The notes beneath the pieces were generated by a model that saw only the letters and a list, made by a program, of their open reading frames with translations, was not told the DNA's origin and made no database searches. The position numbers were made by a program, and so were the translations under genes. Positions 17,740-28,908 of a DNA stretch of 64,000 bases are shown here, in pieces; within the stretch, counting starts at the first letter, position 1, and each line of letters starts with the position of its first letter. The stretch is from Actinomyces haliotis (GTDB taxonomy: Bacteria > Actinomycetota > Actinomycetes > Actinomycetales > Actinomycetaceae). The stretch spans positions 56,046 through 120,045 of the forward strand of contig NZ_JACWNA010000008.1 of NCBI RefSeq assembly GCF_015355765.1, read 5' to 3'.

Positions 17740-19095
17740 ATGCGCCCCGTCTCCCGCCGCACCGTTCTCGGAGGCTCCCTCGCAGCCGCCGTCGCGGCCA
17801 CCCTCGCCGCCTGCTCCAGCGGCTCCGACTCCGCGAGCTCCGGCTCGTCCGACTCCGGCTCGTCCGGCAGCGTCTACTTCCTCAACTTCAAGCCCGAGGC
17901 CGAGGAGGCGTTCAAGAAGATCGCCTCGACGTACAAGGAGAAGACCGGCGTCGAGGTCAAGGTCGTCACCGCGGCCTCCGGCACCTACGAGCAGACCCTC
18001 CAGAGCGAGGTCGCCAAGTCCAACCCGCCGACCATCTTCAACATCAACGGCCCGGTCGGCCTGGCCACGTGGCAGGACTACGCCCTCGACCTGTCGGACA
18101 CCGACTTCGTCAAGGCTCTCACCGACGACTCGATGGCGCTCAAGAGCGAGGACGGCACCATCTACGGCTCGCCGCTCGCCACCGAGGGCTACGGCATCAT
18201 CTACAACGACGCCATCCTCCAGAAGTACTTCGCCACCGACGGCGCCGTCGTCTCCTCCATCGACGAGGTCAAGGGCTTCGACAAGCTCAAGGCCCTCGCC
18301 GAGGACATCCAGGCCAAGAAGGATGACCTGGGCATCAAGGGCGCCTTCGCGTGCACCTCCCTCGCCCCCGGCGAGGACTGGCGTTGGCAGACCCACCTCG
18401 CCAACTACCCCGTGTTCTACGAGTTCCGCGACGACGACGTGACGGACACCAAGGACCTCAAGCTCACCTACTCGAAGAACTACCAGCAGATCTTCGACCT
18501 GTACCTCAACAACTCGACCGTGAAGCCCTCCGAGACCTCCGCCAAGACGGTCACGGACTCCATGTCCGAGTTCGCGCTCGGCCAGTGCGCCTTCGTCCAG
18601 AACGGCCAGTGGGCCTGGTCCCAGATCTCCGACGTCGACGGCAACACCGTCAAGGCGGAGGACGTCCACTTCATGCCGATCTACGTCGGCGTCGACGGCG
18701 AGGACAAGACCGGCATCGCGCTGGGCACCGAGAACTACCTCGCCGTCAACTCGCAGGCCTCCGAGGAGGCTCAGAAGGCCAGCACCGACTTCCTCACCTG
18801 GCTGCTCACGGACGCCGAGGGCGCCAAGCTCCTCACCGACAACTCCGTCGTCTCCGCCTCGCCGTACAAGGCGTTCGCCGACCTCAAGCCGGCCGACCCG
18901 CTCGGCTCCGACCTGGTCGACTACCTCAACAACAAGGACCTCACGCCCATCAACTGGGTCTTCCAGACCTTCCCGAGCCAGGACTTCAAGGACCAGCTCG
19001 GTCAGCACCTCGCCCAGTACGCCGCCGGCAGCGAGGACTGGTCCGCCGTGAAGGACTACTTCGTCACCGAGTGGGCCGCCGAGAAGAAGGCCTGA
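17740..19095 (+). CDS. ABC sugar transporter, solute-binding lipoprotein
   Basis: 451 residues. The N terminus MRPVSRRTVLGGSL has a Tat-like twin-Arg motif, and the lipobox LAAC places the lipidated Cys at residue 25; a Ser/Gly/Asp linker follows. The mature part is a family-1 solute-binding protein (NINGPVGLATWQDYALDLSD, ALGTENYLAVN, NSVVSASPYKAF). It captures a sugar or oligosaccharide outside the membrane and feeds the two permeases downstream. A 40-nt hairpin after the gene probably raises its expression over theirs. The sugar is unknown. Confidence 0.88.
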   Translation: MRPVSRRTVLGGSLAAAVAATLAACSSGSDSASSGSSDSGSSGSVYFLNFKPEAEEAFKKIASTYKEKTGVEVKVVTAASGTYEQTLQSEVAKSNPPTIFNINGPVGLATWQDYALDLSDTDFVKALTDDSMALKSEDGTIYGSPLATEGYGIIYNDAILQKYFATDGAVVSSIDEVKGFDKLKALAEDIQAKKDDLGIKGAFACTSLAPGEDWRWQTHLANYPVFYEFRDDDVTDTKDLKLTYSKNYQQIFDLYLNNSTVKPSETSAKTVTDSMSEFALGQCAFVQNGQWAWSQISDVDGNTVKAEDVHFMPIYVGVDGEDKTGIALGTENYLAVNSQASEEAQKASTDFLTWLLTDAEGAKLLTDNSVVSASPYKAFADLKPADPLGSDLVDYLNNKDLTPINWVFQTFPSQDFKDQLGQHLAQYAAGSEDWSAVKDYFVTEWAAEKKA

Positions 19096-19103
19096 CCGGA
19101 CAC

Positions 19104-19143
19104 GCCGACGGCGCCCGACCCCCACGGGCCGGGCGCCGTCGGC
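19104..19143 (+). terminator. Intergenic hairpin between binding protein and permease genes
   Basis: A 14-bp perfect stem (GCCGACGGCGCCCG and complement). Within an operon such a hairpin commonly acts as a partial terminator or 3' stabiliser that favours the binding-protein mRNA. Confidence 0.65.
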
Positions 19144-19219
19144 GCACCCTCCCCACCTGGAAGCAGGTCGGCGGGGCCGAGCCCCACCGACCGGCCAGGG
19201 TCACCCTGACAGAGGCACC

Positions 19220-20065
19220 ATGACCAAGGCACTCAAGAAGTACTTCCCCATCTTCGCGGGGCCAACACTGTTGGCCTTCCTCATCGCATTCATCGTCCCC
19301 TTCTTCATGGGGCTCTACCTGTCGTTCACGAAGTTCACGACCCTCACCAACGCGCGTTGGGTCGGCACCGAGAACTACGCCAAGGCCTTCGCTGAGCGAT
19401 CGGGCTTCGTCCACGCCCTCGGCTTCACCGCCGCGGTCTCGATCATCTCGATCATCACGGTCAACCTGGGCGCCTTCGTCCTGGCGTACCTGCTCACCCG
19501 CCACCTGCGCGGCACCAACTTCTTCCGCTCGGTGTTCTTCATGCCGAATCTCATCGGCGGCATCGTGCTGGGCTACACCTGGCAGGTCATGCTCAACGCG
19601 ATCCTCCAGCGCTGGGGCCAGACCATCGTCAACGACTGGCACCTGGGCATGGCGGGCCTCATCCTGCTCGTGAACTGGCAGCTCATGGGCTACATGATGA
19701 TCATCTACATCGCGGGCCTGCAGAACGTACCGCCCGAGCTCATCGAGGCCGCCCAGATCGACGGCGCCACGCGCTGGGGCACCCTGCGCAACGTCACCAT
19801 CCCGATGGTCATGCCCTCCATCACGATCTGCCTGTTCCTCACGCTGGCGAACACCTTCAAGATGTACGACCAGAACCTCGCGCTCACCAACGGCGCACCG
19901 CTCAAGCAGACGCAGATGGCGGCACTCAACATCGTCGAGGCGATGTACAAGCAGGTCGGCAAGCAGGGCGTCGCCCAGGCCGAGGCCGTCATCTTCTTCG
20001 TCATCGTCGCCGTCATCGCGCTCATCCAGCTGCGCGCGACCCGTTCGAAGGAGGTCGACGCGTGA
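19220..20065 (+). CDS. ABC sugar transporter permease (MalF/UgpA type)
   Basis: 281 residues with six membrane helices. The EAA loop that docks the ATPase is EAAQIDGATRWGTLRNVTIP near residues 176-195. It pairs with the 20062 permease to form the channel. No ATPase gene is present, so a shared MsiK/MsmK-type subunit encoded elsewhere probably drives import. AGAGG precedes the ATG; the stop overlaps the next GTG. Confidence 0.9.
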   Translation: MTKALKKYFPIFAGPTLLAFLIAFIVPFFMGLYLSFTKFTTLTNARWVGTENYAKAFAERSGFVHALGFTAAVSIISIITVNLGAFVLAYLLTRHLRGTNFFRSVFFMPNLIGGIVLGYTWQVMLNAILQRWGQTIVNDWHLGMAGLILLVNWQLMGYMMIIYIAGLQNVPPELIEAAQIDGATRWGTLRNVTIPMVMPSITICLFLTLANTFKMYDQNLALTNGAPLKQTQMAALNIVEAMYKQVGKQGVAQAEAVIFFVIVAVIALIQLRATRSKEVDA

Positions 20066-21024
20066 GCACCGCCGTCACCGCCAGCCAGGACACAACCAGC
20101 CCGGAGACCACCGCCGCGGGCACCGACGCCGTCGCCGCCGACGGGAGCCGCGTGGCCGCGCGCCGCGCGTCCGCCAAGCCGCCCCGCAAGAAGCAGACCG
20201 CGGGTCAGAACGTCCTCACGGTCCTCCTGGCGCTCCTGTCCCTCATCTGGGTCATCCCGCTGCTGTTCATCCTGGTGAACTCCTTCAAGGGCAAGTTCTT
20301 CATCTCGCGCAGCCCCTTCAGCCTGCCGACCGGGGAGACCTTCTCGGGCTTCGACAACTACGTCACCGGCCTCCAGCTCTCCGGCTTCGCCCGCGCGATC
20401 GGCTGGTCCCTCTTCATCACGGTCGGGTCCGTGGCCGTCATCGTCCTGCTGACCGCGATGACCGCGTACTACATCACCCGCGTCAAGACGTGGTGGACGA
20501 GCCTCATCTACTACCTCTTCGCGTTCTCCATGATCGCGCCCTTCCAGATGGTCATGTTCCCGACCGTCAAGATCGCGGACATGCTCGGCCTGGCGACCCC
20601 CTGGGGCATGATCGTCCTCTACCTGGGCTTCGGCGGAGGACTGTCCGTGTTCCTCTTCGCCGGCTTCATCAAGTCGATCCCGCTGGAGATCGAGGAGGCC
20701 GCCTACATGGACGGCTGCTCGCCGCTGCAGTCGTACTTCCGGGTGGTCATGCCGCTGCTCAAGCCGACGGCGGTCACGGTCGCCATCCTCAACGCGATGT
20801 GGGTGTGGAACGACTTCCTCCTGCCGAACCTCGTCATCGGTCAGGACGAGCGCTACAAGACGATCCCGATCGTCATCCAGATGCTCATCGGCTCTAACGG
20901 CAACCGTGACATGGGTGCCCAGATGGCCATGCTCGTGCTGGCGATCATCCCGATCGTCATCTTCTACCTCTTCGGTCAGAAGCACATCGTCGAGGGCGTC
21001 GCCGCCGGCGCCGTCAAGGGCTGA
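20062..21024 (+). CDS. ABC sugar transporter permease (MalG/UgpE type)
   Basis: 320 residues. A 45-residue cytoplasmic N terminus rich in Thr, Ala and Arg precedes six helices. The EAA loop is EEAAYMDGCSPLQSYFRVVM. GTG 20062 overlaps the upstream TGA, coupling translation of the two permeases. A hairpin at 21046-21108 follows. Confidence 0.9.
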   Translation: MSTAVTASQDTTSPETTAAGTDAVAADGSRVAARRASAKPPRKKQTAGQNVLTVLLALLSLIWVIPLLFILVNSFKGKFFISRSPFSLPTGETFSGFDNYVTGLQLSGFARAIGWSLFITVGSVAVIVLLTAMTAYYITRVKTWWTSLIYYLFAFSMIAPFQMVMFPTVKIADMLGLATPWGMIVLYLGFGGGLSVFLFAGFIKSIPLEIEEAAYMDGCSPLQSYFRVVMPLLKPTAVTVAILNAMWVWNDFLLPNLVIGQDERYKTIPIVIQMLIGSNGNRDMGAQMAMLVLAIIPIVIFYLFGQKHIVEGVAAGAVKG

Positions 21025-21045
21025 GGCTCCAGGGCCTGACGCGCA

Positions 21046-21108
21046 GTCGGGGCCGGTCGACCGTCACCGGGATCGTGAGAGATCCTGGGGCGGCCGACCG
21101 GCCCCGAC
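21046..21108 (+). terminator. Hairpin after the permease gene
   Basis: GTCGGGGCCGGTCG (21046-21059) pairs perfectly with 21095-21108 around a 35-nt loop. It may be a terminator or attenuator before the YesL-like gene. Confidence 0.55.
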
Positions 21109-21146
21109 GTCACGGTCCGGCGCCCGCAACCAGGAAGGAAGCGCAC

Positions 21147-21788
21147 GTGGCAGGACTCCTCAGCCCCGGCACACCGTTCTACCGGGCGTGGTCCTCGGCG
21201 GCGGACCTTGTCCTCGTCAACGTCGTCACGCTCGTCGCGTGCCTGCCCGTGGTCACGGCCGGCGCCGCGCTCACCGCGTGCGCGCGCGTCACGATGGAGG
21301 TGGCGCGCGAGGAGGAGGGGTACGTCCTTCGAACCTGGTGGCGCTCCTTCCGGGGCAACCTCGTCCAGTCCCTCGCCTGGTGGCTGCCCGCGCTCGCGCT
21401 CGCTGCGGTGGGCGGCTCCGCCTTCGTGCTCGCCGGGACCGGCGCCGCCGGGGGAGCGGGCGAGGCGGGCGTCGTCTCAGGTCTCGTGATCGCCGGGAGC
21501 GCCGCGCTCGCGGGTGTTCTCGTCTGGCTCGTGCCGCTTGTCGCGTTCTTCGAGAACACCGTGGCGGGGCACGTGAGCAATGCCGTCCGTCTCGCGGTGG
21601 GAGGACTGGGCCGCACCGTCGTCTGCCTGGCGGTGCTCGTCGCCCCCGCCGTACTCGCAGCTGTCCTGCCTGCCTCGCGGATCGCCGTCGCCTGGTTCGA
21701 GGTGCTGCTCGGCACGGCCTTCGCCTGGTACCTCATCGCGTTAGTCCAGCGTGGCGTCATCGACCGCCTGCGCGACGCGGCTCGCTGA
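21147..21788 (+). CDS. YesL-like membrane protein (DUF624)
   Basis: 213 residues with about five hydrophobic helices. FYRAWSSAADLVLVNVVTLV and the Arg-rich loop YVLRTWWRSFRGNL are typical of DUF624/YesL, a family often encoded beside sugar ABC importers, including Bacillus pectin operons. Its role in transport is not known. The GTG at 21147 has AGGAAGGAA upstream. It ends 31 nt before repeat copy 2. Confidence 0.75.
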   Translation: MAGLLSPGTPFYRAWSSAADLVLVNVVTLVACLPVVTAGAALTACARVTMEVAREEEGYVLRTWWRSFRGNLVQSLAWWLPALALAAVGGSAFVLAGTGAAGGAGEAGVVSGLVIAGSAALAGVLVWLVPLVAFFENTVAGHVSNAVRLAVGGLGRTVVCLAVLVAPAVLAAVLPASRIAVAWFEVLLGTAFAWYLIALVQRGVIDRLRDAAR

Positions 21789-21818
21789 GCTGCCATCCAG
21801 GCACTGAGTTGTGTCCTC

Positions 21819-21899
21819 GCGCGAGTCAGCCCGTCTGGCGCGAGTCAGCCCTCTCAACGGGCGGTCTCGCTCCAAGCGGGCTGACTCGGGGTGGAGCTG
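21819..21899 (+). repeat. Dispersed palindromic repeat, copy 2
   Basis: 81 bp, nearly identical to copy 1 and in the same orientation. It separates the ABC/YesL operon from the broken aztD-like gene and lies 12 bp beyond that gene's stop. Confidence 0.85.
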
Positions 21900-21910
21900 G
21901 GCGCGCGGGC

Positions 21911-23265
21911 TCAGTGCCCGTGCGCCGCGGCCTCCTCGGCGTCGACGACGGCCATCTCGTTGGGCGTGATGCTCAGCCGCGTGGTGGACGGGACGTCACC
22001 GGTGGAGACCTGGACGAGGCTGAGGGGCCTGGCGGCGGCGTCGGTGACGTAGGCGAGGTCACCGACCGTGCGCAGGTTCGGGCCGGGCTTCTGCCAGTCC
22101 TCGTTCTCCTTCCACGGCTTGACGACGTCGGTGGTGCGGAGCACCTGGCGGGGCTCGGGGTCGATGACCTGGAGCCTGCGTCCCCGGTGAGGACGACCGC
22201 CTCGCCGTCCTCACCCCGCCCCAGTGAGCGGAACCAGTACGCGGAGCCGAGGTCGACGGTGGAGACCGTGGCGTCGGTGGTACTGAGGATCCCGATACTC
22301 GTGGGGTGCTCGGGCTGGCCGTCGTCGGTTGGCTTGACGACCTTGTAGTCCGTGAGGACGTACTCGGAGTCCTCGGAGCCGGCCTGGTTTCCGGAGCGCT
22401 GGTACTCCTCGGGGACACTCACCTTGTGGAAGCCGCCGCCTGAGTACACGACGGGGCCGTTCTCGCAGCCGAAGGAGGCGACGTCGCCGTCGCCCTTGGC
22501 AGTGGCCTCGCCGTGGACGCCGGGGCAGTCAGTGGTCTCGGTGACGACCGTGCTCGAGGCGTCGCGCTCCTGGATCGTGCGCCGCTCGTCCTCGATGCCG
22601 TCGGCGACGAGCCAGTTGCCGTTGGTCAGCGGGACGGCGACACCGTGGTGCGGGGAGGAGGTGTGAAAGCTGGTGAGCTCTTTCTTCGCGAGCTGCCCGT
22701 CGTCAAGGGCGGCAAGGCTGAAGGTGGTGACGGTGCCGTCGGCGAAGAGCGCGGTGCGGCCGGCGTGGGTGACGACGTGGCCGGGGTGCTCGGCGGCGAC
22801 GACGCTGCCGGTGAGGTGGGGGGTGACCTCGTAGTAGTGGTTGTGGTCGCCATGGGGCTTGACGACGAGGCCGAGGTCGAGGACCTCGAAGCCCTCGGAG
22901 GAGGAGACGAGGACGTGGCGGCCGTCGCCGGCGGGGTTGAGGCGAAGGAAGCCCTCCTTCTTGATGTCGGCGAGGACCTCGCCGGTGGCCGTGTCGAGGA
23001 CCTGGACGCCGCCGTCTTAGGCGATGGCGGCGCGGGGCTCGAGGTCGGAGACCTCGACCTCCTTGTACTCGGAGGCGGTGGCGTCGGTGGAGGCGCCGGC
23101 GCTCGCGGTGGCCGCGGAACCGGACGTGGCGGAGCCGGACGCGGCGGTGCTGGAGCCGTTCGAGCCGCAGGCGGCCAGGGCGAGGGCGGCGCCGAGCGTC
23201 GCGACGATGGACAGGGGACGTCGAAGGGTGGGGGTTCTCGTGCCCTGAAGGATAATGATACTCAC
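21911..23265 (-). pseudogene. Broken AztD-like zinc metallochaperone lipoprotein
   Basis: Read from GTG 23265, the product begins with a lipoprotein signal (lipobox LAAC) and a Ser/Ala linker. A TAA at 23017-23019 stops it after 82 residues. The same frame then continues for about 280 residues of beta-propeller (LVVKPHGDHNHYYEVTPHL, HAGRTALFADGTVTTFSL) until a one-base frameshift near 22170-22190; the last 80 residues (LQVIDPEPRQVLRTTDVVK onward) are in another frame. The His-rich HGDHNHYY loop and overall layout match AztD, which hands zinc to an ABC importer. Either two mutations have inactivated it or the sequence carries two errors. No zinc transporter genes are beside it. Confidence 0.7.
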
Positions 23266-23275
23266 GACGGTTATC
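23251..23275 (-). promoter_or_regulatory. Possible Zur-type site over the aztD-like start
   Basis: GATAATGATACTC (23251-23263) is a degraded palindrome resembling the GATAATGATTATC core of Fur/Zur sites. It overlaps the GTG at 23265; the minus-strand hexamer GATAAC (23270-23275) could be the -10. Repression by zinc would fit the gene, but the match is partial. Confidence 0.35.
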
Positions 23276-23303
23276 GCAAGCTGGCGTCGCTCTCGCTCTG
23301 ACC

Positions 23304-23373
23304 GCGCGAGTCAGCCCGTCTGGCGCGAGTCAGCCCGTCCGGTGGGCGGTCTCGCGCTAAACGGGCTGACTCG
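23304..23373 (+). repeat. Dispersed palindromic repeat, copy 3
   Basis: 70 bp, same orientation as the others and intermediate in sequence: left part like copies 1 and 2, right arm closer to copies 4 and 5 (CTCGCGCTAAACGGGCTGAC). It lies in the divergent gap between the aztD-like gene and purA. Confidence 0.8.
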
Positions 23374-23434
23374 TGGGTTTTCGGACCGTCTTCGCTGGCC
23401 TCGCGCCCCTCCGGTAGGCTGGGCGACGGCGTGA

Positions 23435-24846
<1,412 letters not shown>

Positions 24847-24856
24847 AGAGCAAGAC

Positions 24857-24927
24857 GCAGAGGAAGACATCCTCGGCAAGCAGTGACGTCGTCGACGTCG
24901 TTGTCTGCCGAGGATGTCTTCCTCTGC
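24857..24927. terminator. Large bidirectional hairpin between purA and the convergent lipoprotein gene
   Basis: A perfect 22-bp inverted repeat: 24857-24878 (GCAGAGGAAGACATCCTCGG...) pairs with 24906-24927 around a 27-nt loop rich in GACGTCG. Its position between convergent stops fits a shared terminator, though stem and loop are longer than usual. Confidence 0.7.
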
Positions 24928-24946
24928 GTGGGGGATGACTAAGTGC

Positions 24947-25873
24947 TCAGCCCTGGGTGTTGGGTCGGAACCGTTCATCGCCCGTCCCCGTGGAGCCCTG
25001 CTGGTTGCCGGTCTGGCCCGTGGGCGCCTGGCCGTAGGGCGAGCCGCCGGTCTGCGACGGCTGGGCGTAGGCCCCACCGCTGGTCTGGGCGGGCTTGTAG
25101 CCCGCTGCGCCCGGCTGGCCGTAGGCGGAGGCGCCCTGGCTCGCGGGGGTCGGCTGCCCGTAAGCGGCGGGCTGGCCCGGCTGACCGGGCACGTAGTCGG
25201 CCGGTGCGGCCCCCTTCTTCTTCCCGCGGTTGACGAGAATGACCGCCACGACGGCGCCGGCGATGAGGATCAGCGCGAGCACCCCGATGAGCACCCAGAG
25301 CAGGACGTTCGTCGAGCCGTCGGCGCCGACGGCGTGCAGGTTCTCCTTCTCGCTCAGGACGTCGTTCCACGTGGCCGTGTTGCCGCTCTTGGTCCCGTTG
25401 CCGGAGACGGACTTCACCTTGCCCGGGAAGGTGACGTTGACCGTGGCGTCGACGTCGCCGCCGTAGGACTCGATGTCGGAGACGTCGGAGGAGGAGACCT
25501 TCTGGTCGAAGACGAAGGTCCTGCCCTCGTGGGTGATCTTCGGGACGCTGCTGTCGGAGCCGTCGAACTCGGACAGCGGCATGTTCGTCGCCGTCACGGT
25601 GCAGACGTCATCGCCCGAGGAGCTCTGGGAGTACTTGTACGTGACGTGGGCCCCGGCGGGGATCGACGAGGTGTCCGAGGAGCCGGCCGAGCAGCTGGAC
25701 TCCGTGAGGTAGCCGCTGCCGGAGTCGTCCGTCATCGTGTACGTGAGGTTGACGGTCTCGTCCTTGGAGATCGAGTAGTCCTGCTTGAGCCCGCAGGCGC
25801 TCAGCAGGAGGACGGCCGGGATGGTCGCGAGGGCGCCGACGCGCCTGAGGGAGCTTCGTGAGTGGGTGCTCAT
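24947..25873 (-). CDS. LppM-type membrane-anchored lipoprotein
   Basis: 308 residues. Lipobox LLSAC with lipidated Cys27, an extracytoplasmic LppM-like domain (MTDDSGSG..., VNVTFPGKVKSVSGNGTKSG, then NTATWNDVL) to about residue 195, one membrane helix at 200-222, and a cytoplasmic tail of AYGQP/GQPGQP repeats. LppM domains occur in mycobacterial envelope proteins and are thought to bind lipids. TACACT lies 7 nt before the ATG. The next gene upstream (25960) is a paralogue. Confidence 0.75.
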   Translation of the reverse strand: MSTHSRSSLRRVGALATIPAVLLLSACGLKQDYSISKDETVNLTYTMTDDSGSGYLTESSCSAGSSDTSSIPAGAHVTYKYSQSSSGDDVCTVTATNMPLSEFDGSDSSVPKITHEGRTFVFDQKVSSSDVSDIESYGGDVDATVNVTFPGKVKSVSGNGTKSGNTATWNDVLSEKENLHAVGADGSTNVLLWVLIGVLALILIAGAVVAVILVNRGKKKGAAPADYVPGQPGQPAAYGQPTPASQGASAYGQPGAAGYKPAQTSGGAYAQPSQTGGSPYGQAPTGQTGNQQGSTGTGDERFRPNTQG

Positions 25874-25959
25874 GCCCGGGAGTGTAAGGCGCGTCACAGT
25901 CGTGGAGGCGTGCCGATGCGGGACCGTGACCGGGGAGCGCCCCCGTGCTGCCCGGGCCC

Positions 25960-26793
25960 TCAGTGGCGGTGACGGCGCCAGGCCAGCGCCCCGACGACGA
26001 CGCCCGCAGCGACGACTCCGGCGATGATCCAGGCGCTGAAGCGGTTCCAGACGCTGCGTCCCTCGTTGGTGGTCGCGTAGCCGGTGGCGGTGACGCCGTC
26101 GGAGAGGGCGTCCGCGTCCGTCCAGGTGACGGTCGTGCCGGAGACGGAGCCGCCGTCGGCGTCGACGACGGCGCCCGGGAAGGTGATGGAGGCCCTCGCG
26201 TCGACGACCGAGTTGAGCGATCCTGCGGCCGCGCTGCCGGAGGCCGTCGGCTCAGCGGCGGCGCCGTCCGTGGCGGTCGCGCTCGCCCCGGCCTGCTGCT
26301 GCGCCGTGGAGGACTGGGAGTCGGTGAGCTCGCTGCCCGTGTCGAAGCCGGACACGTTGACCTTGTACAGGTCGCCGTCGCGGACGACGAGGGGTGCGCT
26401 CGTCCCCGTGGCCGCGTCGCTCGCGTCAGGGACCGCGACGCCCGTGATCGTCACCTCGCAGCCGACGCCCCCGTCGTCGTCCGCGGAGCCGACCTGCTTC
26501 GCGGTGACCTTCGCGTCCTGCGTGGCGCCGATGAGCGAGGGATCCGCGTACTGCGAGCAGTCCGTCGAGCTGGTGAAGACGGAGCCCGTCGTGTCCCGCA
26601 TGTCGAGGGTGACGTCGTAGGTGCCCGCGGCGGAGATCGTCATGTCCATGTGGGCGGTGCAGCCCGCGAGGGTCAGGGCGCTCGCGGCGACGGCGGCACC
26701 GACCAGGCGTCGACGACGGCGCCCGGGCGCGGGGCGCGGGCCGCTGGGCGCGGTGGGCTCGGCGTCGGACACGGTGAGGACGGAGGTAGACAC
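25960..26793 (-). CDS. LppM-type membrane-anchored lipoprotein, paralogue of the 24947 gene
   Basis: 277 residues. An Arg-rich cytoplasmic start (GRRRRR), signal helix with lipobox LAGC (Cys45), an LppM-like domain sharing [19 protein letters not shown] with the V.FPGKV..VSGNG stretch of the neighbour, and a C-terminal membrane helix at about 250-268 ending WRRHRH. It lacks the neighbour's GQP tail. TACCGT lies 6 nt before GTG 26793. The tandem arrangement indicates gene duplication. Confidence 0.72.
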   Translation of the reverse strand: MSTSVLTVSDAEPTAPSGPRPAPGRRRRRLVGAAVAASALTLAGCTAHMDMTISAAGTYDVTLDMRDTTGSVFTSSTDCSQYADPSLIGATQDAKVTAKQVGSADDDGGVGCEVTITGVAVPDASDAATGTSAPLVVRDGDLYKVNVSGFDTGSELTDSQSSTAQQQAGASATATDGAAAEPTASGSAAAGSLNSVVDARASITFPGAVVDADGGSVSGTTVTWTDADALSDGVTATGYATTNEGRSVWNRFSAWIIAGVVAAGVVVGALAWRRHRH

Positions 26794-26819
26794 GCCTGGA
26801 CGGTACACGTGCGATGTCG

Positions 26820-26876
26820 TGCACGGCCGCTGCACCTCGGTGCATTGGGTCTCCTGCAGGTCGTGCATAGGTGCAG
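26820..26876. promoter_or_regulatory. Cluster of TGCA half-sites upstream of pckG
   Basis: CTGCACCTCGGTGCAT and GTGCATAGGTGCAGG are two imperfect inverted repeats of GTGCA/TGCAC half-sites about 35 bp apart, between the divergent LppM-type gene and pckG. They could form a regulator site for either gene. Confidence 0.4.
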
Positions 26877-26967
26877 GCGATCATCACCCCGGAACGGAGA
26901 CGCGGGCCAGGTTCGTGCGGCACCATTGGTCTCACCACACGCGCTGAACCCAATGGAGGGAATCACA

Positions 26968-28815
26968 ATGGCTGTGACTGAGCAGGACGTGCGCAACGCC
27001 GCGCCGGCCAACGCTCCGCAGGACGTCATCGACTTCGCGACACGGATCGCGGCTCTCGGCAAGCCCGAGAAGGTGGTCTTCACCGACGGCTCCGACGAGG
27101 AGTGGACCCGTCTCACCGACGAGATGGTCGCCTCCGGGATGCTCACCCGCCTCAACCCCGAGAAGCGCCCCAACTCCTTCCTCGCCCGCTCGCTGCCGAG
27201 CGACGTCGCACGAGTCGAGTCCCGGACCTTCATCTGCTCCGAGAAGGAGGAGGACGCCGGCCCGACCAACCACTGGTACGACCCGGCCGAGATGAAGAAG
27301 ATCCTCAACGAGAAGTTCGACGGCACCTACGCCGGGCGCACCATGTACGTCATCCCCTTCTCGATGGGCCCGTTGGGCGGCCCGATCTCCCAGCTCGGCA
27401 TCGAGATCACGGACTCTCCCTACGTCGTCGTCTCTATGCGGATCATGGCCCGCACCGGCACCCCGGCCATGGACCTCATCGCCGAGGGGCGCCCGTGGGT
27501 CCCGGCCGTGCACTCCGTCGGGGCGCCGCTCGCCCCGGGCGAGAAGGACACCGCCTGGCCGTGCAACGAGGAGAAGTACATCACCCACTTCCCCGAGACC
27601 AACGAGATCTGGTCCTACGGCTCCGGCTACGGCGGCAACGCCCTCCTCGGCAAGAAGTGCTACGCGCTGCGCATCGCCTCGACCATGGCCCGCCGGGACG
27701 GCTGGATGGCCGAGCACATGCTCATCCTGCGTCTCACCGACGAGAAGTCCGGCCAGCGCTACCACGTCACCGCCGCCTTCCCGAGCGCCTGCGGCAAGAC
27801 GAACCTCGCCATGCTCCAGCCCACGATCCCCGGCTACAAGGTCGAGACCGTCGGCGACGACATCGCCTGGATGCGCCCGGGCCCGGACGGCACCCTGCGC
27901 GCCATCAACCCGGAGGCCGGCTTCTTCGGCGTCGCCCCGGGCACGTCCTACAAGACGAACCCGATGGCCATGGACACGATGAAGGCCAACACGATCTTCA
28001 CCAACGTCGCCCTCACGGACGACGGCGACGTGTGGTGGGAGGGCATCGACGACCCGCAGCCCGAGCACCTCATCGACTGGCAGGGCAACGACTTCACCCC
28101 GGCGGACGCCGCCGCCGGGAAGAAGGCGGCGCACCCGAACTCGCGGTTCACGACGCCCGCCTCGCAGTGCCCGATCATCTGCCCCGACTGGGAGGCCCCC
28201 GAGGGCGTCCCGATCGACGCGATCCTGTTCGGCGGCCGCCGCGCCACGAACGTCCCGCTCGTCGCCGAGCAGTACGAGCCCGCCCACGGCGTCTTCATCG
28301 GCGCCTCCGTGGCCTCTGAGGTCACGGCGGCAGCCACTGACGTCAAGGCCGGCTCCCTGCGCCACGACCCCTTCGCCATGCTGCCCTTCTGCGGCTACAA
28401 CATGGCCGACTACTGGGGCCACTGGCTCGAGATGCAGGAGCGGCTGGGGGAGAAGTTCCCGAAGGTCTACCAGGTCAACTGGTTCCGCAAGGACGACGAC
28501 GGCAGGTTCCTCTGGCCCGGCTACGGCGACAACTCCCGCGTCCTCGACTGGATCGTCCGGCGCGCCGCCGGCGAGGTCGAGGCCGTCGACGGCGTCACGG
28601 GCCGCTACCCGAAGTTCGAGGACTTCAACCTCGAGGGCGTCGACGTGGACCGCGCGGCCTGGGACACGATGTACGACGTCGACCCGGACGCCTGGGCGGC
28701 CGAGATGGATGATACGGAGGAGTACTTCAAGCAGTTCGGTGACAAGGTCCCCGCCGCTATCACCGAGCAGCTCGCGAGGTTCCGCGAGCGCATCGCGACG
28801 ACCAAGGAGGCCTGA
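26968..28815 (+). CDS. pckG: Phosphoenolpyruvate carboxykinase (GTP)
   Basis: 615 residues; interconverts oxaloacetate plus GTP with PEP, CO2 and GDP. The P-loop [13 protein letters not shown] holds the reactive Cys, kinase-2 is [10 protein letters not shown], and [26 protein letters not shown] and [20 protein letters not shown] are the substrate and guanine sites of the GTP form. In an anaerobic Actinomyces it probably works in the carboxylating direction, capturing CO2 toward succinate. The ATG at 26968 has GGAGGGA upstream. A terminator follows. Confidence 0.95.
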   Translation: MAVTEQDVRNAAPANAPQDVIDFATRIAALGKPEKVVFTDGSDEEWTRLTDEMVASGMLTRLNPEKRPNSFLARSLPSDVARVESRTFICSEKEEDAGPTNHWYDPAEMKKILNEKFDGTYAGRTMYVIPFSMGPLGGPISQLGIEITDSPYVVVSMRIMARTGTPAMDLIAEGRPWVPAVHSVGAPLAPGEKDTAWPCNEEKYITHFPETNEIWSYGSGYGGNALLGKKCYALRIASTMARRDGWMAEHMLILRLTDEKSGQRYHVTAAFPSACGKTNLAMLQPTIPGYKVETVGDDIAWMRPGPDGTLRAINPEAGFFGVAPGTSYKTNPMAMDTMKANTIFTNVALTDDGDVWWEGIDDPQPEHLIDWQGNDFTPADAAAGKKAAHPNSRFTTPASQCPIICPDWEAPEGVPIDAILFGGRRATNVPLVAEQYEPAHGVFIGASVASEVTAAATDVKAGSLRHDPFAMLPFCGYNMADYWGHWLEMQERLGEKFPKVYQVNWFRKDDDGRFLWPGYGDNSRVLDWIVRRAAGEVEAVDGVTGRYPKFEDFNLEGVDVDRAAWDTMYDVDPDAWAAEMDDTEEYFKQFGDKVPAAITEQLARFRERIATTKEA

Positions 28816-28865
28816 GCGCCGCGCCAGGACGACGTCAGACGCCGGCTCGACCGGTTCTGTCAGCA

Positions 28866-28908
28866 GCGTCGGCCCCGGTCCGTCCCCGTGACGGGTCGGG
28901 GCCGACGC
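28866..28908 (+). terminator. Terminator after pckG
   Basis: GCGTCGGCCCC pairs with GGGGCCGACGC around a GC-rich loop that can extend the stem. The remaining 300 nt to the pilin gene hold the pilus promoter and leader described next. Confidence 0.7.
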
